DNA of 53,116 nt. Origin: Tenericutes bacterium HGW-Tenericutes-2. Lineage in GTDB: Bacteria > Bacillota_I > Bacilli_A > Acholeplasmatales > Acholeplasmataceae. Below are positions 23,597 through 32,434 of this stretch, in pieces. The stretch covers positions 66,444-119,559 of the forward strand of contig PGXL01000009.1 of the NCBI GenBank assembly GCA_002839095.1. The letters run 5' to 3'. The notes beneath the pieces are model-generated. The model searched no databases. It had not been told where the DNA came from and saw only the letters and a list, made by a program, of their open reading frames with translations. Numbering within the stretch: the first letter of the stretch is position 1; each line of letters opens with the position of its first letter. The position numbers and the translations under genes were made by a program.

Positions 23597-26047
23597 ATGA
23601 AGAAAAGCTTTATAAAATTTTTAATGGTACCAATTGTATTTTTAATGGTGATTTTTATCACAGCTTGTGGTGAGACGGATTACACGGAAGCTTTAAATGA
23701 TGCTAAAAATGATTTAACAATTCAATATGCATCGACAGATTCTATTTTACACGTCACATCAAATTTAACATTACCGTCAAAGATTAATGATCTAGATGTC
23801 ACTTGGACTAGTGGCAATACTTCAGTGATTACCAATGCTGGTGTCGTAACAAGACCTGCATCGGATACTCCAGTTTTATTAACAGCAACTATATCAGCTG
23901 GTGATGTTTCAGTCACAAAGGTATTTACATTGATTGTGAAGGCAGTACCTGTTGTAACATACTCTGTTACATTTAATGTTGATGGTGGTTCAGCGGTTTC
24001 AAGTCAAACTGTTGTTTCAGGAGCTAAGGCTACACTACCGACTGCACCAACTAAGGCAGGATTTACATTTGTTGGCTGGTATAAAGAAGCAGCATTAACA
24101 ACTGCTTGGGTGTTTGCTACAGATACTGTTAGTGCAAATACAACTTTATATGCAAAATGGGAAGCAGTTTTATACACAGTGACATTTGAAACCGGTGGTG
24201 GCTCTGCAGTAGCGGCATTAACCAATGTAGCTAGTGGTGCGACAATTACTGCACCAACTGCACCAACAAAAGATCATTATACATTTGATGGCTGGTATAA
24301 GGAAGCTGAATTAACTAACAGCTTTGTATTTGCAACAGACACTGTTAATGCAAATATCACACTTTATGCAAAATGGACTCCAATCCATTTCACAGTGACA
24401 TTTGAATCAAACGGTGGTTCAGCAGTAGCAGCATTAACCAATGTAATGTCAGGTACAGCCATTACTGCACCGACAGCTCCAACAAAAGAGCATTACACAT
24501 TTGATGGCTGGTATAAGGAAGTTGGATTAACTACTCCTTGGAATTTTACAACAGATACAGTGACATCTAATTCTACACTTTATGCAAAATGGACAGCAGT
24601 AACATTCACTGTTTCCTTTGAATCAAATGGTGGCTCAGCAGTAGCTAGTATGCCTTCAGTGATGTCAGGTACAACCATTGCTGCACCAACAGCTCCAACA
24701 AGAGAAAATTACACATTTGATGGCTGGTATAAGGAAGTTGGATTAACTACTCCTTGGAATTTCACAACGGATACAGTAACATCTAACACAACTCTTTATG
24801 CAAAATGGATGGCAGTTACATACACCGTAACATTTGATTCAGATGGTGGAACAGCTATCGATCCATTAACTAACGTCATGCATGGTGCAACCATAGCTCT
24901 TCCAACTGAACCAACTAAGGATGGATATACATTTGAAGGTTGGTATAAGGAAGTTGAATTCACAAATCTATGGGTATTTGAAACAGATGTAGTGACATCG
25001 AATACGACTCTATTTGCTAAATGGGAAGTAGAAGTGGTTGTTCCTGCTGGAACAGCAATCTCAACTGCTCAAGAATTCCATGATATGACAAAGGGTGGCT
25101 CAGCTGATGAGTTCTACCTAGCAAATGACATTGATTTCACAGGCTTTACTTGGACAGTTACAGGAACTGGTACTGCATTCCGTGGCATCTTAAATGGTAA
25201 TGGAATGACAATTTCTAACATCACTATTGATGGTAGTGGTACTGGTGTCTATGGTGGTATTTTCCAAAGAACCAATGGAGCAGTCATTCATGATTTAACT
25301 ATCGATAATGCACATGTTGACGCGGTCGGTAGAGTTGGTGTATTAATCGGTAGAATTGAAACTGCTGAAACAGTGATTACTAACGTAGTGATTAAGAACT
25401 CCTCAGCTGCTGGTACAGCAGGTGAAGGTGTTGGTGTTGTTGTAGGAAATGCTTCATTACCTTTAACAATTACCAATTTACAAATAATCAGTTCAACTGC
25501 ATTCAATACCAATAAGAATGTAGCATTTATTGCAGGTCGAGCAGATCATGCAGTGACCTTAACAGATGTTTATGTATTTGGCTCAACTGCAGAATCTACA
25601 AATTTCTCAACAGATGCAGGTGTAGGTGGTGTCATTGGTTACACCAATGCAGCAACTGCAGCACTTACATTTACAAGAGTCGTTATTGAAGACTCTACTC
25701 TCAAGGGTAGATCTTCTGGAACACTAGTTGGATATTTCAGATTTGGTAGCTTAACAGCAACCGATGTGTTTACTGATGTTGAATTTGTTCTTGCTACATC
25801 TGATGGACAACACGGTGTAATCGGTAGAAGAAATGTTGATGCAAATACAACAGATCCAATATTCACGAATGTATTTGCACATTATGTAGGTCAACAGGCA
25901 GGTGTTGCAGTTCAACTTGATCCTGCTAATGTATTAGCTGATTTATCAGGCTTAGATCAAGCTTGGTGGACAGCGAATCTAGGTGGTATTACAGGAAGTG
26001 CTGTTTGGGTATTTAATGCAACATCTAAATTCTATCAAATAGCTTAG
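23597..26047 (+). CDS. Surface lipoprotein with five InlB-type repeats and GLUG-type beta-helix
   Basis: 816 residues. Signal peptide with lipobox ITAC (Cys24). An Ig-like domain (about 30-118, VTWTSGNTSVITNAGVVTRP) is followed by five near-uniform 71-72-residue InlB/Flg_new repeats (122-480) and a GLUG-like beta-helix (about 485-770; FYLANDIDFTGF, LNGNGMTISNITIDG, VGVLIGRIE). It repeats the N-terminal plan of the lyase lipoprotein upstream but lacks the lyase domain, so it may bind rather than cleave its target; adhesion is also possible. A frame opens at 23540 inside the upstream gene, but TTAGGAGG directly precedes ATG 23597. A strong terminator follows. Probably co-transcribed with the lyase gene. 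Confidence 0.85.
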   Translation: MKKSFIKFLMVPIVFLMVIFITACGETDYTEALNDAKNDLTIQYASTDSILHVTSNLTLPSKINDLDVTWTSGNTSVITNAGVVTRPASDTPVLLTATISAGDVSVTKVFTLIVKAVPVVTYSVTFNVDGGSAVSSQTVVSGAKATLPTAPTKAGFTFVGWYKEAALTTAWVFATDTVSANTTLYAKWEAVLYTVTFETGGGSAVAALTNVASGATITAPTAPTKDHYTFDGWYKEAELTNSFVFATDTVNANITLYAKWTPIHFTVTFESNGGSAVAALTNVMSGTAITAPTAPTKEHYTFDGWYKEVGLTTPWNFTTDTVTSNSTLYAKWTAVTFTVSFESNGGSAVASMPSVMSGTTIAAPTAPTRENYTFDGWYKEVGLTTPWNFTTDTVTSNTTLYAKWMAVTYTVTFDSDGGTAIDPLTNVMHGATIALPTEPTKDGYTFEGWYKEVEFTNLWVFETDVVTSNTTLFAKWEVEVVVPAGTAISTAQEFHDMTKGGSADEFYLANDIDFTGFTWTVTGTGTAFRGILNGNGMTISNITIDGSGTGVYGGIFQRTNGAVIHDLTIDNAHVDAVGRVGVLIGRIETAETVITNVVIKNSSAAGTAGEGVGVVVGNASLPLTITNLQIISSTAFNTNKNVAFIAGRADHAVTLTDVYVFGSTAESTNFSTDAGVGGVIGYTNAATAALTFTRVVIEDSTLKGRSSGTLVGYFRFGSLTATDVFTDVEFVLATSDGQHGVIGRRNVDANTTDPIFTNVFAHYVGQQAGVAVQLDPANVLADLSGLDQAWWTANLGGITGSAVWVFNATSKFYQIA
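23960..25036 (+). repeat. Array of five 213-216-bp InlB-repeat units
   Basis: Units start at 23960, 24173, 24389, 24605 and 24821. Units three and four are nearly identical in DNA over long runs (compare 24500-24570 with 24716-24786), so the array is prone to recombination and copy-number change. Confidence 0.9.
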
Positions 26048-26071
26048 ATTTATTAAGTTCAATCAAAAATT

Positions 26072-26104
26072 GGGGATGCCAAATCAACAGGCATCCCCTT
26101 TTTT
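26072..26104 (+). terminator. Strong terminator of the InlB-repeat lipoprotein operon
   Basis: GGGGATGCC pairs with GGCATCCCC around a 9-base loop, followed by six T residues. Confidence 0.93.
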
Positions 26105-26144
26105 CATTATTTGATTTTCAAATGAAAGCATAATAAAAAAAACA

Positions 26145-26153
26145 TGCTATAAT
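26145..26153 (+). promoter_or_regulatory. Extended -10 promoter of the MFS transporter gene
   Basis: TGCTATAAT, an exact extended -10 element, lies about 40 bases before the ATG and downstream of the strong terminator, so the transporter has its own promoter. No clear -35. Confidence 0.6.
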
Positions 26154-26193
26154 TATTTTAACGATTTGAAAAAAATAAAGATAGGGTGAAGAT

Positions 26194-27798
26194 ATGAAAC
26201 TCGATTACAAAAAGACGTTTTACGTTGGTTTAGCATTTTTCATTATCACGATTTTCTGGCAAACCTATGACTCAATTATCACCAAAATTTTAATTGATAA
26301 GTTTGGGTTAAATCAAACATGGTCTGGTGTTGTTATGGCACTTGATAATGTCTTAGCTTTATTTATGTTACCGCTATTTGGAGCAATCTCCGATAAAACG
26401 AATCACAAGTTAGGAAGAAGAACTCCTTACGTGATTATTGGGACTGTGGTTGCTGCATTTGCATTTATCGGATTATCATTTGTTGATAATATACAAACGA
26501 ATAAAATCGAGGAAACCACAATTATTAATCGGTATGAGCTCATTGTTGATTCCGATGACTCAGTAAAAGAACTTGAGCTCTTTTGGAAGGGGTTAACCCT
26601 TGAAATGAGACTAGAGCGTACCGTTGCTTTAGCAAATGGAGAAATTACGCAAGCAAGATTTGACAGTTGGGAAAAGAATGTTTATGAGCCAATGAATCAA
26701 ATTTTGACAAAGAATACTGCATCGACCCTAAACGCAATCGACCAATCCTATCTGGATGGATACTATCATACCTATTTGAGTGATTTAGCCTGGATGGTAA
26801 CTGTTGCTAATCCGTTAAACTTTATTGTGTTTGTTGGTGTTTTACTTATCGCACTGATTGCGATGTCAGTATTTAGATCTCCAGCAGTATCCTTAATGCC
26901 GGATGTCACGATGAAGCCACTTAGAAGTAAAGCGAACGCTATTATTAATTTAATGGGTGCAGCTGCTGGTGTTACCGCACTCGTCCTACTTACAGTATTT
27001 GGACTTGGTGGAAGATCCTATGTCAATTACACCATGGCATTTGTGAGTGTTGGTCTTATTATGCTACTTGTTCTTGCATTCTTCCTATGGAAGGTTAAGG
27101 AACCTAAGCTTGTAGCTGAGAGAGAAGCACTTGACTTAAAACATGGTTTATCTGAAGATGATGATGATGTTCATGATATGAATGAATTGCCTAAGGACAA
27201 AAAATTATCACTATATCTTATTTTAATTTCTGTCTTCCTATGGTTTATGGGCTATAACGCTGTCATGACCAAGGTTTCAGATTACGCACCAAAGATTTTA
27301 CAATTGCCTTCATTTACTTTACCCTTATTAGTTGCGAATGTCACTGCAATCATTGCATTCATTCCAATCGGTATTCTATCTACTAAGTTTGGTAGAAGAA
27401 AGACAATTCTTGCAGGTATTGTTTTATTAACATTATGCTTTGGATCTGTATTCTTCCTAACTAAGGATACAGGCTGGTTAATGTTTATTATCTTTGGACT
27501 TACAGGTATTGGTTGGGCAACGATTAACGTTAACTCCTATCCAATGGTTGTAGAGCTTGCTAAAGGCTCAAATGTCGGGAAATATACTGGGTATTACTAC
27601 TCATTTTCAATGGCAGCACAAATCTTAACACCAATTCTATCCGGATTCCTTATGGACTCCATTCATCAAAAAGCCTTATTCCCATACGCAACATTCTTTG
27701 TTGCTACAGCATTTATAACCATGTACTTTACAAAGCATGGAGATTCAAAAGCAGAGAAGAAAACAATATTAGAAAGCTTCGATGTAGATATGGATTAA
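26194..27798 (+). CDS. MFS transporter, SLC45/GPH-like sugar transporter
   Basis: 534 residues, about 12 membrane helices. The N-terminal half shows the SLC45/GPH-like pattern: WQTYDSIITKILIDKFGLNQTWSG, LFGAISDKTNHKLGRRTPYVIIGT (loop 2-3 motif A region, D-x-x-x-x-x-x-GRR) and, after helix 4, FRSPAVSLMPDVTMKPLRSKANA, typical of sucrose/maltose-type carriers. Between helices 3 and 4 there is an unusual hydrophilic insertion of about 100 residues (roughly 103-203) predicted outside the cell. Substrate is likely a glycoside or oligosaccharide; its place after the lyase operon suggests pectin fragments, but that is inference. Ribosome site AGGGTGA. Confidence 0.85.
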   Translation: MKLDYKKTFYVGLAFFIITIFWQTYDSIITKILIDKFGLNQTWSGVVMALDNVLALFMLPLFGAISDKTNHKLGRRTPYVIIGTVVAAFAFIGLSFVDNIQTNKIEETTIINRYELIVDSDDSVKELELFWKGLTLEMRLERTVALANGEITQARFDSWEKNVYEPMNQILTKNTASTLNAIDQSYLDGYYHTYLSDLAWMVTVANPLNFIVFVGVLLIALIAMSVFRSPAVSLMPDVTMKPLRSKANAIINLMGAAAGVTALVLLTVFGLGGRSYVNYTMAFVSVGLIMLLVLAFFLWKVKEPKLVAEREALDLKHGLSEDDDDVHDMNELPKDKKLSLYLILISVFLWFMGYNAVMTKVSDYAPKILQLPSFTLPLLVANVTAIIAFIPIGILSTKFGRRKTILAGIVLLTLCFGSVFFLTKDTGWLMFIIFGLTGIGWATINVNSYPMVVELAKGSNVGKYTGYYYSFSMAAQILTPILSGFLMDSIHQKALFPYATFFVATAFITMYFTKHGDSKAEKKTILESFDVDMD

Positions 27799-27802
27799 CC
27801 AA

Positions 27803-27824
27803 AAGGGTGCCAAGCGGCACCCTT
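27803..27824. terminator. Hairpin terminator between MFS and glycerophosphodiesterase genes
   Basis: Perfect 9-bp stem AAGGGTGCC / GGCACCCTT around AAGC, between convergent genes; short A/T tails on both sides. The stop codon of the minus-strand gene lies at its right edge. Confidence 0.7.
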
Positions 27825-28563
27825 ATATTTTAGGTTCGAAGTATTCAAATACTGCATTATGATAATGAGATTTTACAAAATCTAGTTCCTCTTGAGATCT
27901 AGCGGCATAGCTGATTACAGTCATGCCCTTTTTCATTAATCGATCTAAATATTTATTTGGCATGTCATAAATCCCATAGCTTACAAAATCTGGTTTAGAA
28001 AAGCGATTGAAAAACATCGACTTCATCAAATGTTTAGAAAATCTGCTTAAATTTTTATTATCCTTAAAGTATTCAGCAATTTGACCTCTAATCACTTCTG
28101 GATAGTTTTTCTTAAACCATTTGACTACACTAGGATGAAAGGAAAACACTGCCCATTGGCCCTGATAGTCCTTCATAGACTTCATTAAAGACTCACATAA
28201 AAAGATAACATTGCCATGTGGCTTTAACTCAATGAGTAAAGGCACCTTACCATCAACTAGCTCTATGACTTCATCTATAGTTGCTATATGTTCATTTGTT
28301 TGATTTAATCTCAAATCCTTGATATCAGCATAATTTAATTCACTAATATCTCGATCATCATTACAAAGTCTTTTTAAATTCATATCATGAAATGATATAA
28401 CGGTTCCATCCTTTAATACATTCAAGTCAAGCTCAATCGAATATCCCTTTTCCAAAGCTTTCTTAAAGGCTAATAAAGAGTTCTCAGGGATTGTTTTATC
28501 TAGAGAATGAAAGCCGCGATGTGAGATATTATTAGTTTTTAACCATGTCAAATCTTTCATCAT
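27823..28563 (-). CDS. Glycerophosphodiester phosphodiesterase (GDPD/UgpQ family)
   Basis: 246 residues. It hydrolyses glycerophosphodiesters to glycerol-3-phosphate and an alcohol in lipid turnover. Motifs: SHRGFHS with H15, PENSLLAF, ELDLNVLKDG with metal ligands E44 and D46, FHD with H59, and LIELKPHG near 115. No signal peptide, so cytoplasmic. Two ATG codons (28563 and 28560) share the upstream AGGTGAT; either could be used. It follows the second ChrA gene by eight bases, so it is the last gene of a three-gene minus-strand operon, although no functional link between the products is known. Confidence 0.9.
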   Translation of the reverse strand: MMKDLTWLKTNNISHRGFHSLDKTIPENSLLAFKKALEKGYSIELDLNVLKDGTVISFHDMNLKRLCNDDRDISELNYADIKDLRLNQTNEHIATIDEVIELVDGKVPLLIELKPHGNVIFLCESLMKSMKDYQGQWAVFSFHPSVVKWFKKNYPEVIRGQIAEYFKDNKNLSRFSKHLMKSMFFNRFSKPDFVSYGIYDMPNKYLDRLMKKGMTVISYAARSQEELDFVKSHYHNAVFEYFEPKI

Positions 28564-28571
28564 TTCATCAC

Positions 28572-29174
28572 CTATGGAAGAATGCTATAGATAATCATAC
28601 CTAATATTGAAGATAGTAATATAATCTTGATTGGCGATAGTTTCTTATAAAAAACTCCTGAAACCACAACAATGGCTAAAATGATTAAGCTCTTATAATT
28701 AAACCCTGCAAAATCAAAGATTAATTGATCAAAACGAATATTAGGAAATACTGCGTGCACAATTAAACCGATGGAAACACTAAAGATTAATCCAATCACA
28801 GCAGGCTTAAGCCCCTTAAATGCTTGATCAACAAACTTACTTTGCAAAAACTTACTACCTAGGGTTGCTATTAACAAGATGATAATAAATGAAGGTAGTG
28901 CGACACCTATGGTTGTAGCCATTGATCCTAAAATTCTAGCAATAAATCCGTACTCTCTCATCGCATCGTTTCCGATAAAGGTTGCCATATTAATTGCAAT
29001 AGGTCCAGGAGTTGATTCACTTATACCAATAAAATCGTATAATAGTTCAATGGATATATAACCTCTACCAACCAGTTCATATTGAATGAGTGGGATCATT
29101 GCATATCCACCACCAAATGTGAATAGTCCGATCTTAAAGAAAATCCAAAACAACTGCAATAACTCAATTATCAT
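28572..29174 (-). CDS. Half-size chromate transporter family protein (ChrA domain), second of pair
   Basis: 200 residues, one CHR domain with about six membrane helices. The family motif FGGGYAMIPLI is at the N-terminus, and ESTPGPIAINMATFIG follows. Short-chain CHR proteins work in pairs; full-length ChrA carries two such domains in antiparallel orientation and exports chromate, though many Gram-positive pairs have undefined anion substrates. The ATG follows a clear GGAGGCG, and the gene overlaps the upstream ChrA gene by 11 bases. Confidence 0.9.
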   Translation of the reverse strand: MIIELLQLFWIFFKIGLFTFGGGYAMIPLIQYELVGRGYISIELLYDFIGISESTPGPIAINMATFIGNDAMREYGFIARILGSMATTIGVALPSFIIILLIATLGSKFLQSKFVDQAFKGLKPAVIGLIFSVSIGLIVHAVFPNIRFDQLIFDFAGFNYKSLIILAIVVVSGVFYKKLSPIKIILLSSILGMIIYSILP

Positions 29175-29733
29175 CGTTTTTCGCCTCCTTCAAGTTGACT
29201 AAAAAGCCATATAGAACACCAAGGATAGCACCAAAGAGAAGAATATATAAGACACTAATTGATGTAAAGGTTGCAACCAATATGGATGCTGTCAATATGA
29301 GAATACTAAATAATGTGAAATGAATCTTTTTTGATAATTTAAGCGCTGCTTTAAATATTAAGATAGCAACACCAGCTTGAATGCCATAAAAGGCATAAGA
29401 AACCAGTTGAATTTCCTTAAATTGAATAATGAAAAATGAAATAATGGTAATAATAATAAACGAAGGAATGATTACACCTAGTGTTGCTACCAAAGCTCCC
29501 ATAAAGCCAGCTATTTTATAGCCAATAAAGGTTGCCGAATTGACAGCAAAAACACCGGGAGTTGATTCTGAGATGACAAGTATCTTTAGGATATCTTCAT
29601 CATCAACCCATCCCTCTTTTTCTACAACTTCCTTTCTCATGATTGGCATCATTGCCAAGCCACCACCGAAAGTCATTGCTCCAATTTTGAAAAAAACCCA
29701 GAAGAGTTCTAATAAGCTATGTTGTTTTTTCAT
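29164..29733 (-). CDS. Half-size chromate transporter family protein (ChrA domain), first of pair
   Basis: 189 residues from the chosen start. CHR-domain motifs FGGGLAMMPIM and SESTPGVFAVNSATFIG, with about six hydrophobic helices; a partner for the adjacent half-size protein. The frame is open to 29766, but that region contains the promoter (minus-strand TGTTATAAT, 29763-29755), and GAGGT lies seven bases before ATG 29733. First gene of the chrA-chrA-GDPD operon. Confidence 0.88.
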   Translation of the reverse strand: MKKQHSLLELFWVFFKIGAMTFGGGLAMMPIMRKEVVEKEGWVDDEDILKILVISESTPGVFAVNSATFIGYKIAGFMGALVATLGVIIPSFIIITIISFFIIQFKEIQLVSYAFYGIQAGVAILIFKAALKLSKKIHFTLFSILILTASILVATFTSISVLYILLFGAILGVLYGFLVNLKEAKNDDN

Positions 29734-29754
29734 TTTTGATACCTCACAAATATG

Positions 29755-29763
29755 ATTATAACA
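29755..29763 (-). promoter_or_regulatory. Extended -10 promoter of the chrA pair operon
   Basis: Minus-strand TGTTATAAT, an exact extended -10 element, 22 bases before the chosen ATG. No clear -35. It faces away from a matching element at 29792-29800. Confidence 0.6.
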
Positions 29764-29791
29764 CAAAAAAAATAGTTATAATCTTGGATTA

Positions 29792-29800
29792 TGTTATAAT
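29792..29800 (+). promoter_or_regulatory. Extended -10 promoter of the 5'-nucleotidase lipoprotein gene
   Basis: TGTTATAAT, identical to the divergent chrA element, lies 24 bases before the ATG at 29825. The two divergent promoters lie only about 30 bases apart. Confidence 0.6.
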
Positions 29801-29824
29801 ACTTTTGCAAAGGACGGTATTCTC

Positions 29825-31879
29825 ATGAAGAAACTAATTCAACTATTTATCATGTTAATCCTTATCTCAACACTTGTTGCTTGCACAGGTCAAAATGAGG
29901 TTAAAGATTTAGTTCCACCAAATATTACAGTAACAAAGGAATTTACATATACAATTGGAGACCCTGTCCCCAATTTTTTAGAGGGAGTTCAAGCATTTGA
30001 CTCTGTGGATGGTGATTTAACACTTTCTATCATCATAGATGACTCAGAGATTGATTATGAAACTTCTGGTATTTACAATCTAAGATATATTGTCGAAGAC
30101 TTATCAGGAAATAAGGCAACTAAAACAGTACAGGTTATTGTTATAGCCTCCAATCAAGGAAATGATACGATTCCTCCTGTTATTTTAGGTGCTTCACATA
30201 TTACCTATTATATTGGTGATCCAGAGCCTGATTTATTAGCAAATATTACTGCATATGATAACCTTGAAGGAAACATTACTTCAAAGATCGTATTAGAATC
30301 AAGTCGTGTCAAATTCGATAAGGCTGGAGACTATCCTGTAACCTATACAGTCACTGATAATTCAGGTAACACAATATCTGTAACAATCAATATAACTGTT
30401 TTAGATCCAGAAACACTAAATAACATTACAGAATTAAACATTTTCTACATCAATGATACACATGGTGCCATATTAAATAACGGTAGTCAAATTGGACTTG
30501 CTAGAATTGGAAATCTGATTTTAGATGAAAAAGCATTGAATCCAGATAGTACATTATTTATTGCAGGTGGCGATATCCTTCAAGGATCAGTGCTATCGAA
30601 TTACTTTAAGGGTAGTTCAACCATTGATATCTTAAATCAAATGTCATTGGATGCATTTATATTAGGTAATCATGAGTTTGACTGGGGTCTTTCAACAGTC
30701 ACAGAATATTTTAATCCTGATACAAATGGAATCAAAGCAGAATATCCTCTTCTTGGAGCAAACGTGTTTCTAAAAAATACAACCACAAGACCAAATTATA
30801 TTGATGCATATACAATTATTCAAAAGGGTAATTTAAAAATAGGTATTATTGGTCTAATGGGATACGGTCTAGAAAATAGCATCGCTACAGCTATGGTAGA
30901 AGATTATTATTTTGATGATCCTATTGTTTGGGCAGGCTATTATGCACAGGATCTAAGATTAAATCATGATGTTGATGTTGTTTTAGCCGTAGTTCACGGC
31001 TCAAGTGGAACAACCAACACAGGAATCGGTAATTTAACTGGTAACCAAAGAGTTGATGCAGTATTTAATGGTCATTCACACCAAAGCTATGTCAATACCC
31101 ATCAAAGAAGTGGTGTTGATATGCCAATTATTCAATCTGGAGCAAATGGTACAGCTGTAGGTAGATTGACAATCAATTTAAATACAGATGCACAGGTCAT
31201 TGGTGCATCAGCAAAAAATCTTTACCCAGCAACAGTTTATGGAGCAGATCAAGAATACGAACCAAGACTAACTACAAGCAATCAACCTATTGCAGACCTA
31301 ATACTCACTTATGTAGAGCAAATTGCTCCATTACTTAATGAAGTTATTATTCAATCGGGGACCAATTATTCAAGAAATGAACTTACATTTTATATGGCAG
31401 AGCTCATTAGAGTATCTGCGAATGCAGACATTGGATTCCATAATTTTGGTGGTACAAGAGCGAGTCTCTCTAGCCTTCAAAACATTACAGTAGCTACCCT
31501 ATATGATATATTCCCCTTTGATAATAAGGTGAAAACTGTATCTCTGTTAGGCTCAGAAATTAAAGCATTTATTCAATCAACAAGTAGTGAAGTAGCAGCC
31601 TCCTATAAACAAGGATTTAGCTATAGCATGATTCTTGATCATAGCTACTATTTGGTTTCAACCAATGAGTATGTATTCGATAAGGTTGATAATCCATTTA
31701 TATATGGTGTAAACCCAATTGATACAGGAGTTATTATTAGAGATGTTTTAGAGGATGTGCTAAGAAATCAAGCTGAAATTTATGATTATTTCTACATTGA
31801 GAATCCAATTGTATTAGGAAATACAATGAACTATAATCTCTATATTGGTGAAGAAAAAAGAATATATTCGATGATATAA
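29825..31879 (+). CDS. Surface 5'-nucleotidase/metallophosphatase lipoprotein with two DUF5011 domains
   Basis: 684 residues. Signal peptide with lipobox LVAC (Cys20). Two DUF5011-type Ig-like domains follow (about 31-105 and 115-195; DSVDGDLT, YIVEDLSGNKATK, YTVTDNSGN). The metallophosphatase core carries NDTHG (D211, H213), GGDILQGS, GNHEFDWG (N282, H283) and FNGHSHQS; the 5_nucleotid_C domain (about 500-640) has NFGGTRASL and YDIFPFDNKV. It should dephosphorylate nucleotides at the outer surface, supplying nucleosides and phosphate; UDP-sugar hydrolase activity is also known in the family. It ends in a hairpin terminator and is monocistronic. Confidence 0.92.
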   Translation: MKKLIQLFIMLILISTLVACTGQNEVKDLVPPNITVTKEFTYTIGDPVPNFLEGVQAFDSVDGDLTLSIIIDDSEIDYETSGIYNLRYIVEDLSGNKATKTVQVIVIASNQGNDTIPPVILGASHITYYIGDPEPDLLANITAYDNLEGNITSKIVLESSRVKFDKAGDYPVTYTVTDNSGNTISVTINITVLDPETLNNITELNIFYINDTHGAILNNGSQIGLARIGNLILDEKALNPDSTLFIAGGDILQGSVLSNYFKGSSTIDILNQMSLDAFILGNHEFDWGLSTVTEYFNPDTNGIKAEYPLLGANVFLKNTTTRPNYIDAYTIIQKGNLKIGIIGLMGYGLENSIATAMVEDYYFDDPIVWAGYYAQDLRLNHDVDVVLAVVHGSSGTTNTGIGNLTGNQRVDAVFNGHSHQSYVNTHQRSGVDMPIIQSGANGTAVGRLTINLNTDAQVIGASAKNLYPATVYGADQEYEPRLTTSNQPIADLILTYVEQIAPLLNEVIIQSGTNYSRNELTFYMAELIRVSANADIGFHNFGGTRASLSSLQNITVATLYDIFPFDNKVKTVSLLGSEIKAFIQSTSSEVAASYKQGFSYSMILDHSYYLVSTNEYVFDKVDNPFIYGVNPIDTGVIIRDVLEDVLRNQAEIYDYFYIENPIVLGNTMNYNLYIGEEKRIYSMI

Positions 31880-31882
31880 AAT

Positions 31883-31906
31883 GAAAAGGCCGAAATTGGC
31901 CTTTTC
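31883..31906 (+). terminator. Terminator of the 5'-nucleotidase gene
   Basis: GAAAAGGCC pairs with GGCCTTTTC around a 6-base loop, starting four bases after the stop; the tail is only moderately T-rich. Confidence 0.7.
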
Positions 31907-31915
31907 TATTCATGT

Positions 31916-31929
31916 TGCAAACGGTTTCA
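31916..31929 (+). promoter_or_regulatory. cre/LacI-family operator overlapping the -35 region of the RDD-amylase operon
   Basis: TGCAAACGGTTTCA, with the preceding T, fits the relaxed cre consensus WTGNAANCGNWNNCW fully. Its core AAAC-G-GTTT is a perfect odd-length palindrome. It covers the -35 region of the promoter at 31941, suggesting repression. Confidence 0.7.
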
Positions 31930-31940
31930 TAAACTGTATA

Positions 31941-31949
31941 TGATATAAT
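31941..31949 (+). promoter_or_regulatory. Extended -10 promoter of the RDD-amylase-DUF1189 operon
   Basis: TGATATAAT, an exact extended -10 element, 33 bases before the RDD gene's ATG; no separate -35 hexamer is evident. Confidence 0.65.
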
Positions 31950-31981
31950 TAATTTAGACTTGAAAAGAGGTAAAAAAATTA

Positions 31982-32434
31982 ATGGTTCCTTCATTTGAAA
32001 AACGAGTAAGAGCATTTTCTATCGACACATCAGGGGTTACCCTGTTTATCATTTTATCCATATTTATGGGACAAATTGCTCCATTTCTACCTTGGTTGGT
32101 TAGTGGTGGTGCATTCATTGGTTTTTATTTTGTTCCTTATTTCATTTCATCAGGGCAAACTTTTGGAAAAAGAATTCAAAAAATCAAACTGACTGATTTA
32201 GATGGCAATGATGTTCCACTTTGGAGAGTTTTATTAAGAGAATTGTTTAAGCTAACAGTAAGTATAGCTACGTTTGGGCTCTATTTGATCGTCGCATTTT
32301 TTGTGATGAATGATAAAACAAGTCGAACTATACATGATTATATATTTAAAACTAAAATGATTGATCTGGAAAAGCCAACAGGTAAAAGTAACATTTTAGG
32401 TAAATCAGAATCTATGAAAAAAAGAGGTTTCTAA
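31982..32434 (+). CDS. RDD family integral membrane protein
   Basis: 150 residues. RDD-domain features: an N-terminal KRVRAFSIDTSGV (R-x-x-A-x-x-ID variant of the family's RxxAxxID/RDD motif), GQTFGKRIQKIKLTDLDGN and the late RTIHDYIFKTKMI. Three hydrophobic helices are expected. RDD proteins have no settled function; some appear to affect Na+/H+ exchange. Here the gene opens a starch operon and its stop codon overlaps the amylase ATG (TAATG), so it may help in membrane insertion or surface display of the amylase, which is inference. Confidence 0.85.
   Translation: MVPSFEKRVRAFSIDTSGVTLFIILSIFMGQIAPFLPWLVSGGAFIGFYFVPYFISSGQTFGKRIQKIKLTDLDGNDVPLWRVLLRELFKLTVSIATFGLYLIVAFFVMNDKTSRTIHDYIFKTKMIDLEKPTGKSNILGKSESMKKRGF

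Noticed and set aside
26122..26135. TGAAAGCATAATAA before the MFS gene as a cre site.
   Set aside because: It breaks the essential central CG and several other positions, so it is much weaker than the other sites.
28572..29733. A heavy-metal resistance island around the ChrA pair.
   Set aside because: No other metal-resistance genes or regulators are nearby, and half-size CHR pairs are widespread with uncertain substrates.
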